Position numbers and translations under genes: made by a program
Assembly: GCA_035575515.1 (NCBI GenBank)
Contig: DATLXU010000100.1
Location: 62,001-126,000, forward strand
Direction of reading: 5' to 3'
Length of the DNA stretch: 64,000 nucleotides
DNA from: DATLXU01 sp035575515
GTDB taxonomy: Bacteria; Acidobacteriota; Blastocatellia; UBA7656
Shown here: piece by piece, positions 25,260 to 34,112 of the stretch
Layout of the letters: the number at the start of each line of letters is the position of its first letter
How positions within the stretch are numbered: the stretch's first letter is position 1
The notes under the pieces: model-generated
The model's input: only the letters and a program-made list of their open reading frames with translations
Databases searched by the model: none
Told to the model about the DNA's origin: nothing

Positions 25260-28200
25260 TTATTGAACGGGGTCCATCACGGTCGGGTCGGTTGCCGATG
25301 CGGTCGGAACGACTCTGAAGATGCCCCACAGTCCGTTGTCGAACTGGAACGATTGGAAAGTGCGATACAGGTAATCACCCGTTATCTTGAACCTTCCGCC
25401 CGCTCCATTCCTCAGGACAGCGTCTTCGTGATACGAAGGGCCTACGCCGAAGGCCGCGCCGGTCCATTCGCTCAGCGCGTTGGCGCCAATGGTCTTCGAG
25501 GCATTCGTGTAAGGCTCTTCGCGCCAGACGTGGCCGTGAATAACGAAGACGTTGTTTCGCTGCTGCCCGCCAGCGTGCAGGACGCGGAATCGCGCCTGAG
25601 CGCCTGCGGTCGCAGTGAAGATAGGAGTCACGGGGTCGCCTCCGACTTTCGCATTCGATAGCACGCCGCTGAAATCAATGTCGCGAGTCGAGACCCCGCC
25701 CGCGCCGAACTGATCCACAGCGTCGCCCTTGCTCATCGGAGTGTCAGGCGTGTGGCCCATGCGGAACCACAGCGGCTCCGTGCGATAGTTGAACGCCTTC
25801 TGACCAGTGTCTTCGGTGTCGTCCTTCTCCGCAAGGCTAGGCACAGCCGCGCCGTCCGCGTAGCGCAGGTTCACGTCCGTCTGGTGCATCAACACAAAGT
25901 CGCGGAACAGCACAGTGCCAGCAGAGTTCTTGACCGTAGCGCGAGCGCGAGCGCCAGCGTCTTCGGTCCAGATCGCTCCTTGCGGCTCGATAATCAGTGC
26001 GCCGAACGCGCCTTTGTTGCTGTGCTTGATCGGGTCTGACGAGATAAGGTTCGTCGCGCCAAATTCGTAAGGCACGCCCGTAGCCGTTCCCGTCGTGCGA
26101 TCAATGCTGATGTCGCCCGCATACCACTGATAGGTCTGCTTGAGTCCTGGCCTTGCGGTCTGAATCGGATTGAACCCGACGTTCGCGCCGTCCGAGCGAG
26201 TCACATCGTAGAAGACCAACTGCGGATGCAAGCCAACGTTATTCGATGGCTTGATCTGATTGGCGTTGAACTTCTCGATGAGCATCGGCATCGTGTTCCA
26301 TCCGGCCAGATCAGGCATATCGCTCGGCAGGCGATTGCTCAGCGTGACGTTAATGCAATCGCCAGCGTTCGCGCGAAGAATCAACGGCTCGATTGGAATG
26401 CCGCTCTTCAGCTTGCCGGTCACTGGATCGAGATCAGAAGAGCGGACGTAGAGAATCGCTGTCGGGTCCGTGAGCGGTCCCGCGTGCATCTCGCCCGTGT
26501 TCGGATTCTTAACGGTCGTCGTGCGCTTGTTATAGACGAGCGTGCCGCCCGGCAGAATGTCTCGCGCCAACGCAGCCGTCACTTCGTAGTTGCGCGCGGG
26601 AGCCGTCTTCGGGCACTGGCCGTTGAAATCGCCAACGTTAGCAATGGCAGGCCCGTGACCGTTCGGGTTGCTCGGAAGCGTGAGCAAGTCCTGGCGCGTC
26701 ATGTTATAAGCGCGAACCAATCCCCACAATCCGTTCCACGTGTCGCCTACGGACGTGCCCGGCTGATAGAGGAAGTCGCTCGTTCCGATTGCGTTCTTCG
26801 TCAACGTCGGGATGATGAACTCGAAGTGCTCAGAGATTCCCATCATCTGCGAGTTGCGATAACCGGAATTTTCGTCCGAAGGCTCAAACAACCACTTCAT
26901 CCCATGCACGCTGAAATTGTGCCCTTCTTCGTGCGCGCCCACGAGTATGCGAATCTGAACCTTGTCATCCTCGTAAGCCCTGAGCAGCGGTGTGAACGGG
27001 TCGCCGTCCCTCACATCGTTTGTCAACGGATGATAGAAAGTCGGCTGCACGTTCATCGCAGGGTCTTCGCGCGTGACGTTCGAGCGGAAGACATGCGAGA
27101 GGTCGCCCGCGTCGCCCGCCGCCTGCGCGTTTGTGAACGGGTTGCGGATGCGCAACGGCACTGGCTCGTTGCGATAGTTCAGGACCATCGTGCCCGGCTC
27201 GGCTGCCGATATGGCTTCAGGGCAAGGCAGAGGAACGCCGCCGGGACAATCCGCGCGCTTCTGAATGTTAATCGGAAGCGGCGCTTCCTGTTTTGCAGGC
27301 GGGTTGATTGCCGCAACCGGATCGGGTATCGGGTTGCCATGAGCGTCAACGCCGCCGCCAGCCGTGTAAGCGTGTTGAAAGTCGGCGAATTCCAGCATGA
27401 ACTCGCGGTAGCTGTCTGCTGCCGTCGGCATGATGATGTCAGCGCGCCAGCTCGTCGGGCCACCGTCATCAATCGGGCGATTAAGGTTCGTGCCGAAGAA
27501 GACGCCCGTTTCCGGGTCGCGCCACTTCGAGTCTTTCGGCTCAACCACAAGCCCCGCGTACAGACCGACCTGCTGGTGAGTCGAAGGTCCGAAGTGATCG
27601 TGCGTGAAGACCGTGCGCAGTGTGCGATCAACACCCGCGTTGTTCAAAGTATTGTCAACGTACCAGCGCTGGATGGTAGTCTGCGCGCCGAGCGTTCCGA
27701 AGAACGGGTGCGGCTTGGGCGAAAGCGGAACCAGCTTGTCGACCATATCGGGCGTCGCGCCCGGCACGTACAACCCGCCCGTGGCGTTGATGGCGTTGAT
27801 TCGCTCAAGCACCTCATCGGGCGCGAGCGTTCCGTCTTCGTAGTTCCAACCGTTGCCTGCTCCGTCTGATGCCGTAACGTCGAACTTAACGAGGTGAATG
27901 TGCTGGCCGATGATGTCGGTTGGCGTTCGCACCTGAAAATCGTCAAGCTCGTAAACCGAAGGCAGCAGGTTCGTGTGATAGAAGGTTATGCAGTCATTCG
28001 TGTTGGCGCGGAAGAAGAACGGCTCAGGCGGCTTCGTGCCTGCCTGGAAATCTTTCACGTCGCCCCACAACGAAAGCATTCGCTGCTGCGGGAAGTGCCA
28101 GCCGACTTTGTTGAGCTTGGCGTCGAGTTGAATGCCCGCAGCTTTGTAAACGCGAGTGACGCCTACGGCATTGCCTTTATCGTCAATGCAGGGGTCGGCG

Positions 28201-30311
28201 AAAGGCGCGCCGGGCTGCGCGCCTGTCGGGTTGTTCGCGTCTTTTCTGGGCAGGCCGTTGGTGATGAATTTAACTGACACCAAGCTTGCCGAATCAATAG
28301 CCGGGTCGCACACGCCGTTCGGAAGACAGGTCGCATGCTCGCGCACGCCGTGATAGCGCATCGCGTCTTTTTCGACAGCCGTTCCATCTACTGGCCGCGC
28401 TACTGCCGTTGCCGTCAGCAGGTTCTTGCTGAAGTCCAAGCGGTTATGAACTTCGCTGAACGTGCCGCCCGTGATGACGTGGCGCGGCAATCCGCCGTCG
28501 TCAATAACATCGAGCGGAGCGGTCGGAGGGCGATGGCCCGCAACCGCAGGAACGAAGAAAGGGAATCCCGGATTGCCTGTTCCCGTGACCTGCACCTGGC
28601 CATTGACGATTTCAGCTTTGGCTTCGGGCAGCGGAGCCATCGGTTTCGTCGGGAGCGGAACGATTGCCGGGATCGGCGTGCCCGCCATTATCTCGGCATC
28701 AGGCAGCGCGCGAGAGCCAGCCGCAGGAGCGCCGCTAGCGTCGAGCGAGGTGCCCGCTTCAAATACGTCGTGGTTGCGCCACAAAGCCCACATACCCATT
28801 GCGAAGTGCGGGTAAAAATGGCAGTGGAAGATGGCATCGCCTACGGTTTGATTGCGGTTGCCGCCGCCGCCGTAGGTGATTTCTGTTGTGAATGAATTGC
28901 CCGGCCCGAACGCTTGAGAATCTAGATAAGAGGAATTGTCCGAATCGGGCGTGTGCAGCCACTGGTGCGCGTGAAGGTGATGAATGTGGTGCTCTTTAGA
29001 GCCGCCGTGCATGACTCTCATCTTCACGTGGTCACCGATGTAGCTGTGATAGACGTTCGAGGGATCATCGGGATAGAGCGCCTTAGTAGCTTTCATTCCG
29101 CTGTTGGCGGGATTATCAACTACCATCGCCGGATCGCCAACGGCCCACGAGGTCAGGAAGAACTCTTCGTACTTGCACTCGGTGCAATTGGCCATAGGGC
29201 CAACAGCCAGGCGATTGGCCAGAATCTCAGCCCCGATTCCGCCCGTGCCGTAGTTGATGGCGAAGGCGTCGCGGACGCTGTGCAGCGTGTGTTTCAACAC
29301 GGGATCGTTGAAGAATTTCGGAAAAGCCTGAACCGCGCCGATCTCGTCGTGATAGATGATCGTGTATTCGCGGAAAGGCTGATCGCGATCAGGCTCGGTC
29401 GCGTTCGGTTTGTAAGTTCCCGTCGGGAAGCGGCCCGCGTTCGCGCCCGTGATGATGGCCGTCAGATCTGTGTGAACAATCTCAAGGCCGTTCGCCGTGG
29501 TCTGAGTCATCTTCAACACGGGAAGCCCCGCGCGAGGATGGCCCGTCGGATAGGTCGCGTTGTAGTTGATAACCGGGTGACCGTCTTTGGTGGTTCCCGT
29601 AGTAGCGTACTTCAAATCGGCTGCGGTCACCTGGCTGCGATAGTACTCCGCGCCGGCGACCTCGACGTTGACAGCGCCGAATAGCCCTGCGTTGAGTTGC
29701 CCGCCGTCGCCTTCGCCGCCAGTGGTCGAGCCTTGCGAGTAGAGCATATAGCCGCCCTCACGCTCGGCGTAAAAGGTGTATGTAGCTTTGCCGCCGGGCG
29801 CGACGAGGCTCGATGCGTTCTTGCCAACGAACGAGCCGTCGGAAGCTATGCTGTTGACGAGCTGCATTCCGTGGACGCGAACGCTTGCCAGGCGCGTCAC
29901 GGTCTGCTCTTCATCAACAGGGGTTGTGTTCAATAAATTCTCAAAGTTGATTTGCAAACAATCGCCGACGTTCATGCGAAGCACGAGCGGGCGAGGGCGC
30001 TTGCCATCTCTGAGCTTTGCATTGCCCGCGCCCAGAGGCAGGCTTGCATTGAGCGGAACTACATCGCGCTTCAAGGCGAATATCATGCCCTGCGGCTGGA
30101 CTGCTCCGAGCCGGTTCCAGAAGAACGGCTGATCCAGAGCGACTACGTTTGCTATAATGGTGCGAGCGCAGGTGGGAGTGCCTGTCGCCGTGTCACCCGC
30201 AGCGGGATCCTGTGACGTTGTCTGCGCCCTTGCGGTGCCAGCAGCGGCAAGCAACACGAAGGTCGCAACGCCGCCGAGTAATATCCGCAACGGGCAAGAG
30301 ATTTTCTTCAT
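25260..30311 (-). CDS. Giant secreted multicopper oxidase (MofA/MnxG-like)
   Basis: 1683 residues. Signal peptide 1-29 (RILLGGVATFVLLAAAGTAR). Repeated cupredoxin-type domains fill the rest. The strongest copper site is in the first third: HHIHHLHAHQW at 441-451 and HCHFYPHFAMGM at 496-507, the classic HxH plus HCHxxxHxxxxM set that supplies type 1 and trinuclear copper ligands. Further His pairs: H804/H806, H904/H906/H912, H1127/H1131/H1136, H1362, H1592/H1594. Typical three-domain laccases have 450-600 residues; the length is close to the Leptothrix MofA Mn(II) oxidase, and HQW-type motifs also occur in MnxG. AGGAGG lies 8 bases upstream. Substrate is inferred only; nitrite-reductase-like or other metal oxidation is possible. 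Confidence 0.85.
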   Translation of the reverse strand: MKKISCPLRILLGGVATFVLLAAAGTARAQTTSQDPAAGDTATGTPTCARTIIANVVALDQPFFWNRLGAVQPQGMIFALKRDVVPLNASLPLGAGNAKLRDGKRPRPLVLRMNVGDCLQINFENLLNTTPVDEEQTVTRLASVRVHGMQLVNSIASDGSFVGKNASSLVAPGGKATYTFYAEREGGYMLYSQGSTTGGEGDGGQLNAGLFGAVNVEVAGAEYYRSQVTAADLKYATTGTTKDGHPVINYNATYPTGHPRAGLPVLKMTQTTANGLEIVHTDLTAIITGANAGRFPTGTYKPNATEPDRDQPFREYTIIYHDEIGAVQAFPKFFNDPVLKHTLHSVRDAFAINYGTGGIGAEILANRLAVGPMANCTECKYEEFFLTSWAVGDPAMVVDNPANSGMKATKALYPDDPSNVYHSYIGDHVKMRVMHGGSKEHHIHHLHAHQWLHTPDSDNSSYLDSQAFGPGNSFTTEITYGGGGNRNQTVGDAIFHCHFYPHFAMGMWALWRNHDVFEAGTSLDASGAPAAGSRALPDAEIMAGTPIPAIVPLPTKPMAPLPEAKAEIVNGQVQVTGTGNPGFPFFVPAVAGHRPPTAPLDVIDDGGLPRHVITGGTFSEVHNRLDFSKNLLTATAVARPVDGTAVEKDAMRYHGVREHATCLPNGVCDPAIDSASLVSVKFITNGLPRKDANNPTGAQPGAPFADPCIDDKGNAVGVTRVYKAAGIQLDAKLNKVGWHFPQQRMLSLWGDVKDFQAGTKPPEPFFFRANTNDCITFYHTNLLPSVYELDDFQVRTPTDIIGQHIHLVKFDVTASDGAGNGWNYEDGTLAPDEVLERINAINATGGLYVPGATPDMVDKLVPLSPKPHPFFGTLGAQTTIQRWYVDNTLNNAGVDRTLRTVFTHDHFGPSTHQQVGLYAGLVVEPKDSKWRDPETGVFFGTNLNRPIDDGGPTSWRADIIMPTAADSYREFMLEFADFQHAYTAGGGVDAHGNPIPDPVAAINPPAKQEAPLPINIQKRADCPGGVPLPCPEAISAAEPGTMVLNYRNEPVPLRIRNPFTNAQAAGDAGDLSHVFRSNVTREDPAMNVQPTFYHPLTNDVRDGDPFTPLLRAYEDDKVQIRILVGAHEEGHNFSVHGMKWLFEPSDENSGYRNSQMMGISEHFEFIIPTLTKNAIGTSDFLYQPGTSVGDTWNGLWGLVRAYNMTRQDLLTLPSNPNGHGPAIANVGDFNGQCPKTAPARNYEVTAALARDILPGGTLVYNKRTTTVKNPNTGEMHAGPLTDPTAILYVRSSDLDPVTGKLKSGIPIEPLILRANAGDCINVTLSNRLPSDMPDLAGWNTMPMLIEKFNANQIKPSNNVGLHPQLVFYDVTRSDGANVGFNPIQTARPGLKQTYQWYAGDISIDRTTGTATGVPYEFGATNLISSDPIKHSNKGAFGALIIEPQGAIWTEDAGARARATVKNSAGTVLFRDFVLMHQTDVNLRYADGAAVPSLAEKDDTEDTGQKAFNYRTEPLWFRMGHTPDTPMSKGDAVDQFGAGGVSTRDIDFSGVLSNAKVGGDPVTPIFTATAGAQARFRVLHAGGQQRNNVFVIHGHVWREEPYTNASKTIGANALSEWTGAAFGVGPSYHEDAVLRNGAGGRFKITGDYLYRTFQSFQFDNGLWGIFRVVPTASATDPTVMDPVQ

Positions 30312-30820
30312 GAGGTTTCCTCCTAGGCAATAGAGACATCACTTCCTGTGCGCTTCATAGAGCGCATAAACTATTTGTGATTAATTGGCACCTGAAGAGT
30401 CCGGGATTGATTTTCCCGTTCGCTTGTACGTGCAGCAGCGCGGAGCCGCCCGCTCTAGAGCAATCGCCGTACCTTTGTCAGCAATAACTTGAGATTAATC
30501 GGCTCTATTGGTTGAAAAGTAAGCATAGTCTCCTTGGCCATTGCCGCAGAAGAGGCGAAAGCTAAAATAACGATAGCCACAGAAAACGGAACGACTTAAG
30601 CTCACCTGACCGATAGGGTGAATTCCTTCGCGAGCGCATTCTTTCTTGCAGTGATTAATAGCACAAAAAAACTTTAGAGGCGGCCAAGGATTATGATGGT
30701 CAGGCGGAAGAAAGCTTGCAGGGCGTGTTTCATCGTGAATCACTTGTTCGGAGGATGTGAATCAAAGTGAACAGCGCGAGAGCGTCTTGTAGAGACGAAG
30801 TGGCTCATTCGCAAAGATTC
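30312..30820. other. 509-bp intergenic region upstream of the multicopper oxidase
   Basis: Promoter region for the minus-strand oxidase. Palindromes: TGCGCT-6-AGCGCA (30349-30366) and GCTCTAGAGC (30452-30461). An 82-codon minus-strand frame (30495-30743) has no family and unlike codon use, and I do not call it. A 46-codon minus-strand stretch ending at 30455 looks faintly like the end of a receiver domain. No RNA gene recognised. Confidence 0.4.
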
Positions 30821-31189
30821 CTATCGTCCGAGAGTTTTATCAATGAGGTCGAGAACTTCTGACGGACAGAACGGCTTTGACAGCACGGCGACCGCGCCTC
30901 GCTTCAATGATTCCGCGACTATTTCGGGCGTGCAGTGAGCGGTGATCATGATAATGGGACAATTGCGGTTGTTTTTGCGAATGCGACTGAGCACGTCAAG
31001 CCCCGACATATCGGGCAGGCGAATGTCGGTGACGGCCACATCGAATGGCTGGAGCGCGGCCCTTTGAAGCCCTTCGCTGCCCGTCGTGGCAACACTCACA
31101 TCAAAGCCATTGTCGCTTAAGATAAGCCGCAGGGCATCGCCAATGCTCGGCTCGTCGTCAATAACGAGAACTGCGATCTTTTCTGCCAT
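30821..31189 (-). CDS. Stand-alone response regulator receiver
   Basis: 122 residues from ATG 31189 (MAEKIAVLVIDDEPS); the frame continues upstream but no homology lies there. Receiver features: VLVIDDEPS acidic pair, phospho-Asp in VAVTDIRLPDMSG, Thr switch in IIMITAHC, and Lys in AVLSKPFCP. No output domain. The sequence is most like NtrC/FixJ-type receivers. It sits upstream of the giant copper oxidase and downstream of a GntR regulator, both on the minus strand, so it may serve the kinases of the 32-37 kb block. Confidence 0.82.
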   Translation of the reverse strand: MAEKIAVLVIDDEPSIGDALRLILSDNGFDVSVATTGSEGLQRAALQPFDVAVTDIRLPDMSGLDVLSRIRKNNRNCPIIMITAHCTPEIVAESLKRGAVAVLSKPFCPSEVLDLIDKTLGR

Positions 31190-31678
31190 CGCTTCCTGTG
31201 CGCAGGTAGGCTTCGCGCCTAATGAAAATGTGTCTTGGTTTGTCGGACGCAAATTTATTAGAGCGATTACAACCTGCCCGGTACTATTTTAATGTCCGAA
31301 AAATCATGGACTCTTCGGCGTACAATCGCAAGCTGAGGCTGCAAATGCTATGCCGCCAGCCGGGATTGTTAGCAAATATTTTTTCCCGAGAAGAGACGCA
31401 CAAAAACAAGAAGCGTTCCCTGCGACGACGCTTTTTAGCTTCGCTTCAGGGAACGCTGCCATCACATCAGGCAATTGAGCGTTCTACCCTGTAGAACAAC
31501 GAGGACTCACAAGTGATACTTAACGCATCGGGCAGTCGCCATCAGAACCAGAAGTGTCCTAGCGGCTGAGAATCATCTGGCTCCAGCAACTCCCCTTTCA
31601 GGTTCGCCCATCCTAACATTGAAATTGTTCCAGGCCAATGGAACGATTGAAATTAACTGTGAAAGTGTTCCAGCGCAC
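31190..31678. other. 489-bp intergenic region between GntR regulator and receiver gene
   Basis: No gene. It contains an 11-bp perfect hairpin, AGCGTTCCCTG (31412-31422) with CAGGGAACGCT (31447-31457), and a palindrome GTTCCA-6-TGGAAC (31627-31644) with a third GTTCCA half-site at 31667-31672, exactly 40 bases from the first. The ATTGAAATT word also repeats beside them. This could be the operator set of a regulator, perhaps the neighbouring GntR protein. Confidence 0.45.
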
Positions 31679-32650
31679 TCACCGTTTCGACTTGCCTGAA
31701 TGAAAGAGCATGACGGCTTCGAGCATTTCAAAGGATTCGCGCGAGAGCATGCTTTCAAACTTTATCTCGTTAATGCGGGGCGGGAGCGCCTTGCGCACGC
31801 GCGGGTCGCAGATAGGAGAGATGTAAACGGCTGAAGCACGCAACGCGGCTTCGCGCACGCGCTCTGGGCTCGCGTGGTCGACGGCTGTGATGCGCTCGAC
31901 AATCTTGACGGGCGTGCCGACATCCAAAAGCGCGCGTCGAAACATCGGAAAGTAGTTCGCGTTGGAGACGACCATCAACACCTGCCCGCGATGCGCTGCG
32001 CCGACCAGTCCCGGAATGAATGCAGGATTGAGCCTGAGCTGCAGCGGGCTTTTGCCGTAGCGGGCCACGAGGCGCTTGACCTCTTTGAAATGAAAATGGG
32101 TTGTGGCGAAATAATCAATCTGCGCGAGCAGCCGCGCAACCCGCTTGTCAGGCGATTGCACCTGTTCGAGCAGCAGCGGATGAACCTTCACGCGCAGCCG
32201 CGCGGAGACTTCGCTTGCGAAAAGCTCTATCTGCTCTTGGTTGCACTCGATGACTGCAAGGTTTACGGCTTCAAGTCGCGAGCGGTCAACATAACTTTGC
32301 ACGAGCCGCGAATATTCCTTCGGGTCTATTCGCAGGTGCGAGGCTGCGTATATATTCGACTTTATGAGCTGAAATATCGAAAGGCAGTAAGCCTGCTCAA
32401 GGTCAATGCCTTCGATCTCGGAAACATACGCGCCCGACCCTGCGCGCATATCAATGTAACCTTCGTCTTTGAGGCGGCGATAAATGGCAAAGGCTGTCTT
32501 GAGGTTGATCGAGTTACGCTGAGCCACCTGCCGTACGCTCGGCAGTTTATCGCCCGGACGCAGCTTCCCCGTGTGCAACGCGGTAAGTAGCTGCTCGCGC
32601 GCCTGCTCGAACAGCGCGAGCTTTTGCGTTTTGTCGAGGATAAACTGCAT
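31679..32650 (-). CDS. GntR-family transcriptional regulator with C-terminal sensor domain
   Basis: 323 residues. N-terminal winged helix of the GntR type: LFEQAREQLLTALHTGKLRP, GDKLPSVRQVAQRNSINLKT, YRRLKDEGYIDMRAGSGAYV. The remaining 240 residues are not aminotransferase-like, FadR-like or UTRA as far as I can tell; the segment LMVVSNANYFPMFRRALLDV and the EAALRASAVYISP strand suggest a periplasmic-binding-like ligand domain. It probably binds DNA as a dimer and responds to a small effector. A GC-rich hairpin (GCGCGC-10-GCGCGC at 32672-32693) lies just upstream of its start. Confidence 0.8.
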   Translation of the reverse strand: MQFILDKTQKLALFEQAREQLLTALHTGKLRPGDKLPSVRQVAQRNSINLKTAFAIYRRLKDEGYIDMRAGSGAYVSEIEGIDLEQAYCLSIFQLIKSNIYAASHLRIDPKEYSRLVQSYVDRSRLEAVNLAVIECNQEQIELFASEVSARLRVKVHPLLLEQVQSPDKRVARLLAQIDYFATTHFHFKEVKRLVARYGKSPLQLRLNPAFIPGLVGAAHRGQVLMVVSNANYFPMFRRALLDVGTPVKIVERITAVDHASPERVREAALRASAVYISPICDPRVRKALPPRINEIKFESMLSRESFEMLEAVMLFHSGKSKR

Positions 32651-32726
32651 TGCACTAATATAGCTGAGGCCGCGCGCGGGAACTAGAGCGCGCTTTATTC
32701 TCTGACCGTAAATCGCTCAATAAGGA

Positions 32727-34112
32727 TTAATCGCTCTCTTCTTCGCTCGCAGCGTCGCCTTTGAGGCCGAAGCGTTTCAGCTTTCGATAAAGGGTCGGGC
32801 GGTGCAGGTCCAGTATCTCGGCGGTCTTCTTGACATTGCCGCCAGTGCGCTCAAGTGTTTGAGCGATGGCTTCGCGCTCTATCTCTTCCAAAGTCATGAA
32901 GGCGGGTATCTCGCAGCGGAAATGGCTCGCCTGAGCCGATTGAATGTGCTCAGGCAGATGTTCAGGCCCGATGATCTCTTCCTGACAGAACAGGACTGCG
33001 CGCTCGATTACGCTTTCAAGCTCGCGCACGTTGCCGGGCCACTCATACCGCGACAGCACCGAAAACGCCGACTGCGATATTCCTCTGATTCGCTTGCCGT
33101 ATTTTTCGCTGTAGCGGTGCAGGAACAATTCGGCGAGCAGAACCAGATCGTCCAGTCGTTCGCGCAGCGGCGGGACTTTGATCTTGATCGTGCTGATGCG
33201 GAAGTACAAATCCTCGCGCAGCAATCCTTCTTTCATCGCCTGCGCCGTGTCGCGATTAGTCGCCGCGACGAGCCTGAAATCAACCGCTATCTCCTGCTCG
33301 TCTCCAAGCCGCCGCAGCTTGCGGTCCTGAAGCACGCGCAAGAGTTTCGTCTGCAGGTGCGAAGGCATCTCGGCTATCTCATCTAAAAGCAGAGTGCCGC
33401 CTTGAGTAGCTTCGATCAGCCCGCGCTTGTCGCGGTCGGCTCCTGTGAACGCGCCTTTTTTATAACCGAACAACTCCGACTCGATTAAATCGCGAGGTAT
33501 CGCGGCGCAGTTGATTCTGATGAACGGGCGGTCCGAGCGATTGCTTTCAAGGTGGAAGGCTGTTGCGATCAGTTCCTTGCCCGTGCCCGATTCGCCTTCG
33601 ATCAAAACGGATGCGTCTGAGCGGGCAGTGGCGCGAATCGTCTCGTAAATCTGGCGCATCTTCGGCGTGCGCCCGACCATGCCGTACGCTTCGATCTCGC
33701 CGCCAAGGGTCTTTCGCAGCGTGCGATTCTCTCTGCGCATCGCCGCGAACTCAAGCGCGCGCTCGACGAGCATCAGCACCTGATCGGGCGTGAACGGTTT
33801 TTCCAGGTAGTAGTACGCGCCTTTCTTGATTGCTTCTATTGTCACATCGAGCGAGCCGTGCGCGCTCATCAGTATGACTTCGGTTTCGGGCGAATCCTGT
33901 TTAATTAGAGTGAGCAGGTCAATGCCTGATTGGTCGGGCATCCTCAAATCGGTGAGAACGAGATCGAACGGGCGCGAGCCTAAAAGCTCAAGGGCCGTGG
34001 CGACGGTATTTGCCGTTTTCACATCGTACCCTCCGTCGCCAAGTATTATTTCGAGCGCGCCGGTGACGCTGCTCTCATCATCCACCACCAGAACCTTTCC
34101 CGCTGGCTTCAT
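32727..34112 (-). CDS. NtrC-family sigma-54-dependent response regulator
   Basis: 461 residues. Receiver 1-120 with phospho-Asp55 (LVLTDLRMPDQSG). AAA+ domain 140-380: Walker A GESGTGKE at 173-180, sigma-54 contact loop GAFTGA at 220-225, Walker B TLLLDEIAEMP, and Arg finger region FRLVAATNRDTAQ. C-terminal Fis-type helix-turn-helix (GGNVKKTAEILDLHRPTLYR). It activates sigma-54 promoters after phosphorylation. Its start overlaps the end of the upstream kinase gene by 35 bases, so the two are translated together. No -24/-12 element near it was found by eye. Confidence 0.95.
   Translation of the reverse strand: MKPAGKVLVVDDESSVTGALEIILGDGGYDVKTANTVATALELLGSRPFDLVLTDLRMPDQSGIDLLTLIKQDSPETEVILMSAHGSLDVTIEAIKKGAYYYLEKPFTPDQVLMLVERALEFAAMRRENRTLRKTLGGEIEAYGMVGRTPKMRQIYETIRATARSDASVLIEGESGTGKELIATAFHLESNRSDRPFIRINCAAIPRDLIESELFGYKKGAFTGADRDKRGLIEATQGGTLLLDEIAEMPSHLQTKLLRVLQDRKLRRLGDEQEIAVDFRLVAATNRDTAQAMKEGLLREDLYFRISTIKIKVPPLRERLDDLVLLAELFLHRYSEKYGKRIRGISQSAFSVLSRYEWPGNVRELESVIERAVLFCQEEIIGPEHLPEHIQSAQASHFRCEIPAFMTLEEIEREAIAQTLERTGGNVKKTAEILDLHRPTLYRKLKRFGLKGDAASEEESD

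Noticed and set aside
26226..27869. 547-codon plus-strand frame opposite the copper oxidase
   Set aside because: Antisense shadow: Arg/Val-rich, no domain, and the opposite strand holds clear oxidase motifs throughout.
30455..30595. 46-codon minus-strand stretch resembling the end of a receiver domain (PIEPINLKLLLTKVRRLL)
   Set aside because: Too short, no start or acidic pocket upstream, and the Lys expected before Pro is Gln. Could be chance.
30495..30743. 82-codon minus-strand frame upstream of the copper oxidase
   Set aside because: Low-complexity amino acid use, no ribosome binding site and no family; spacer position.
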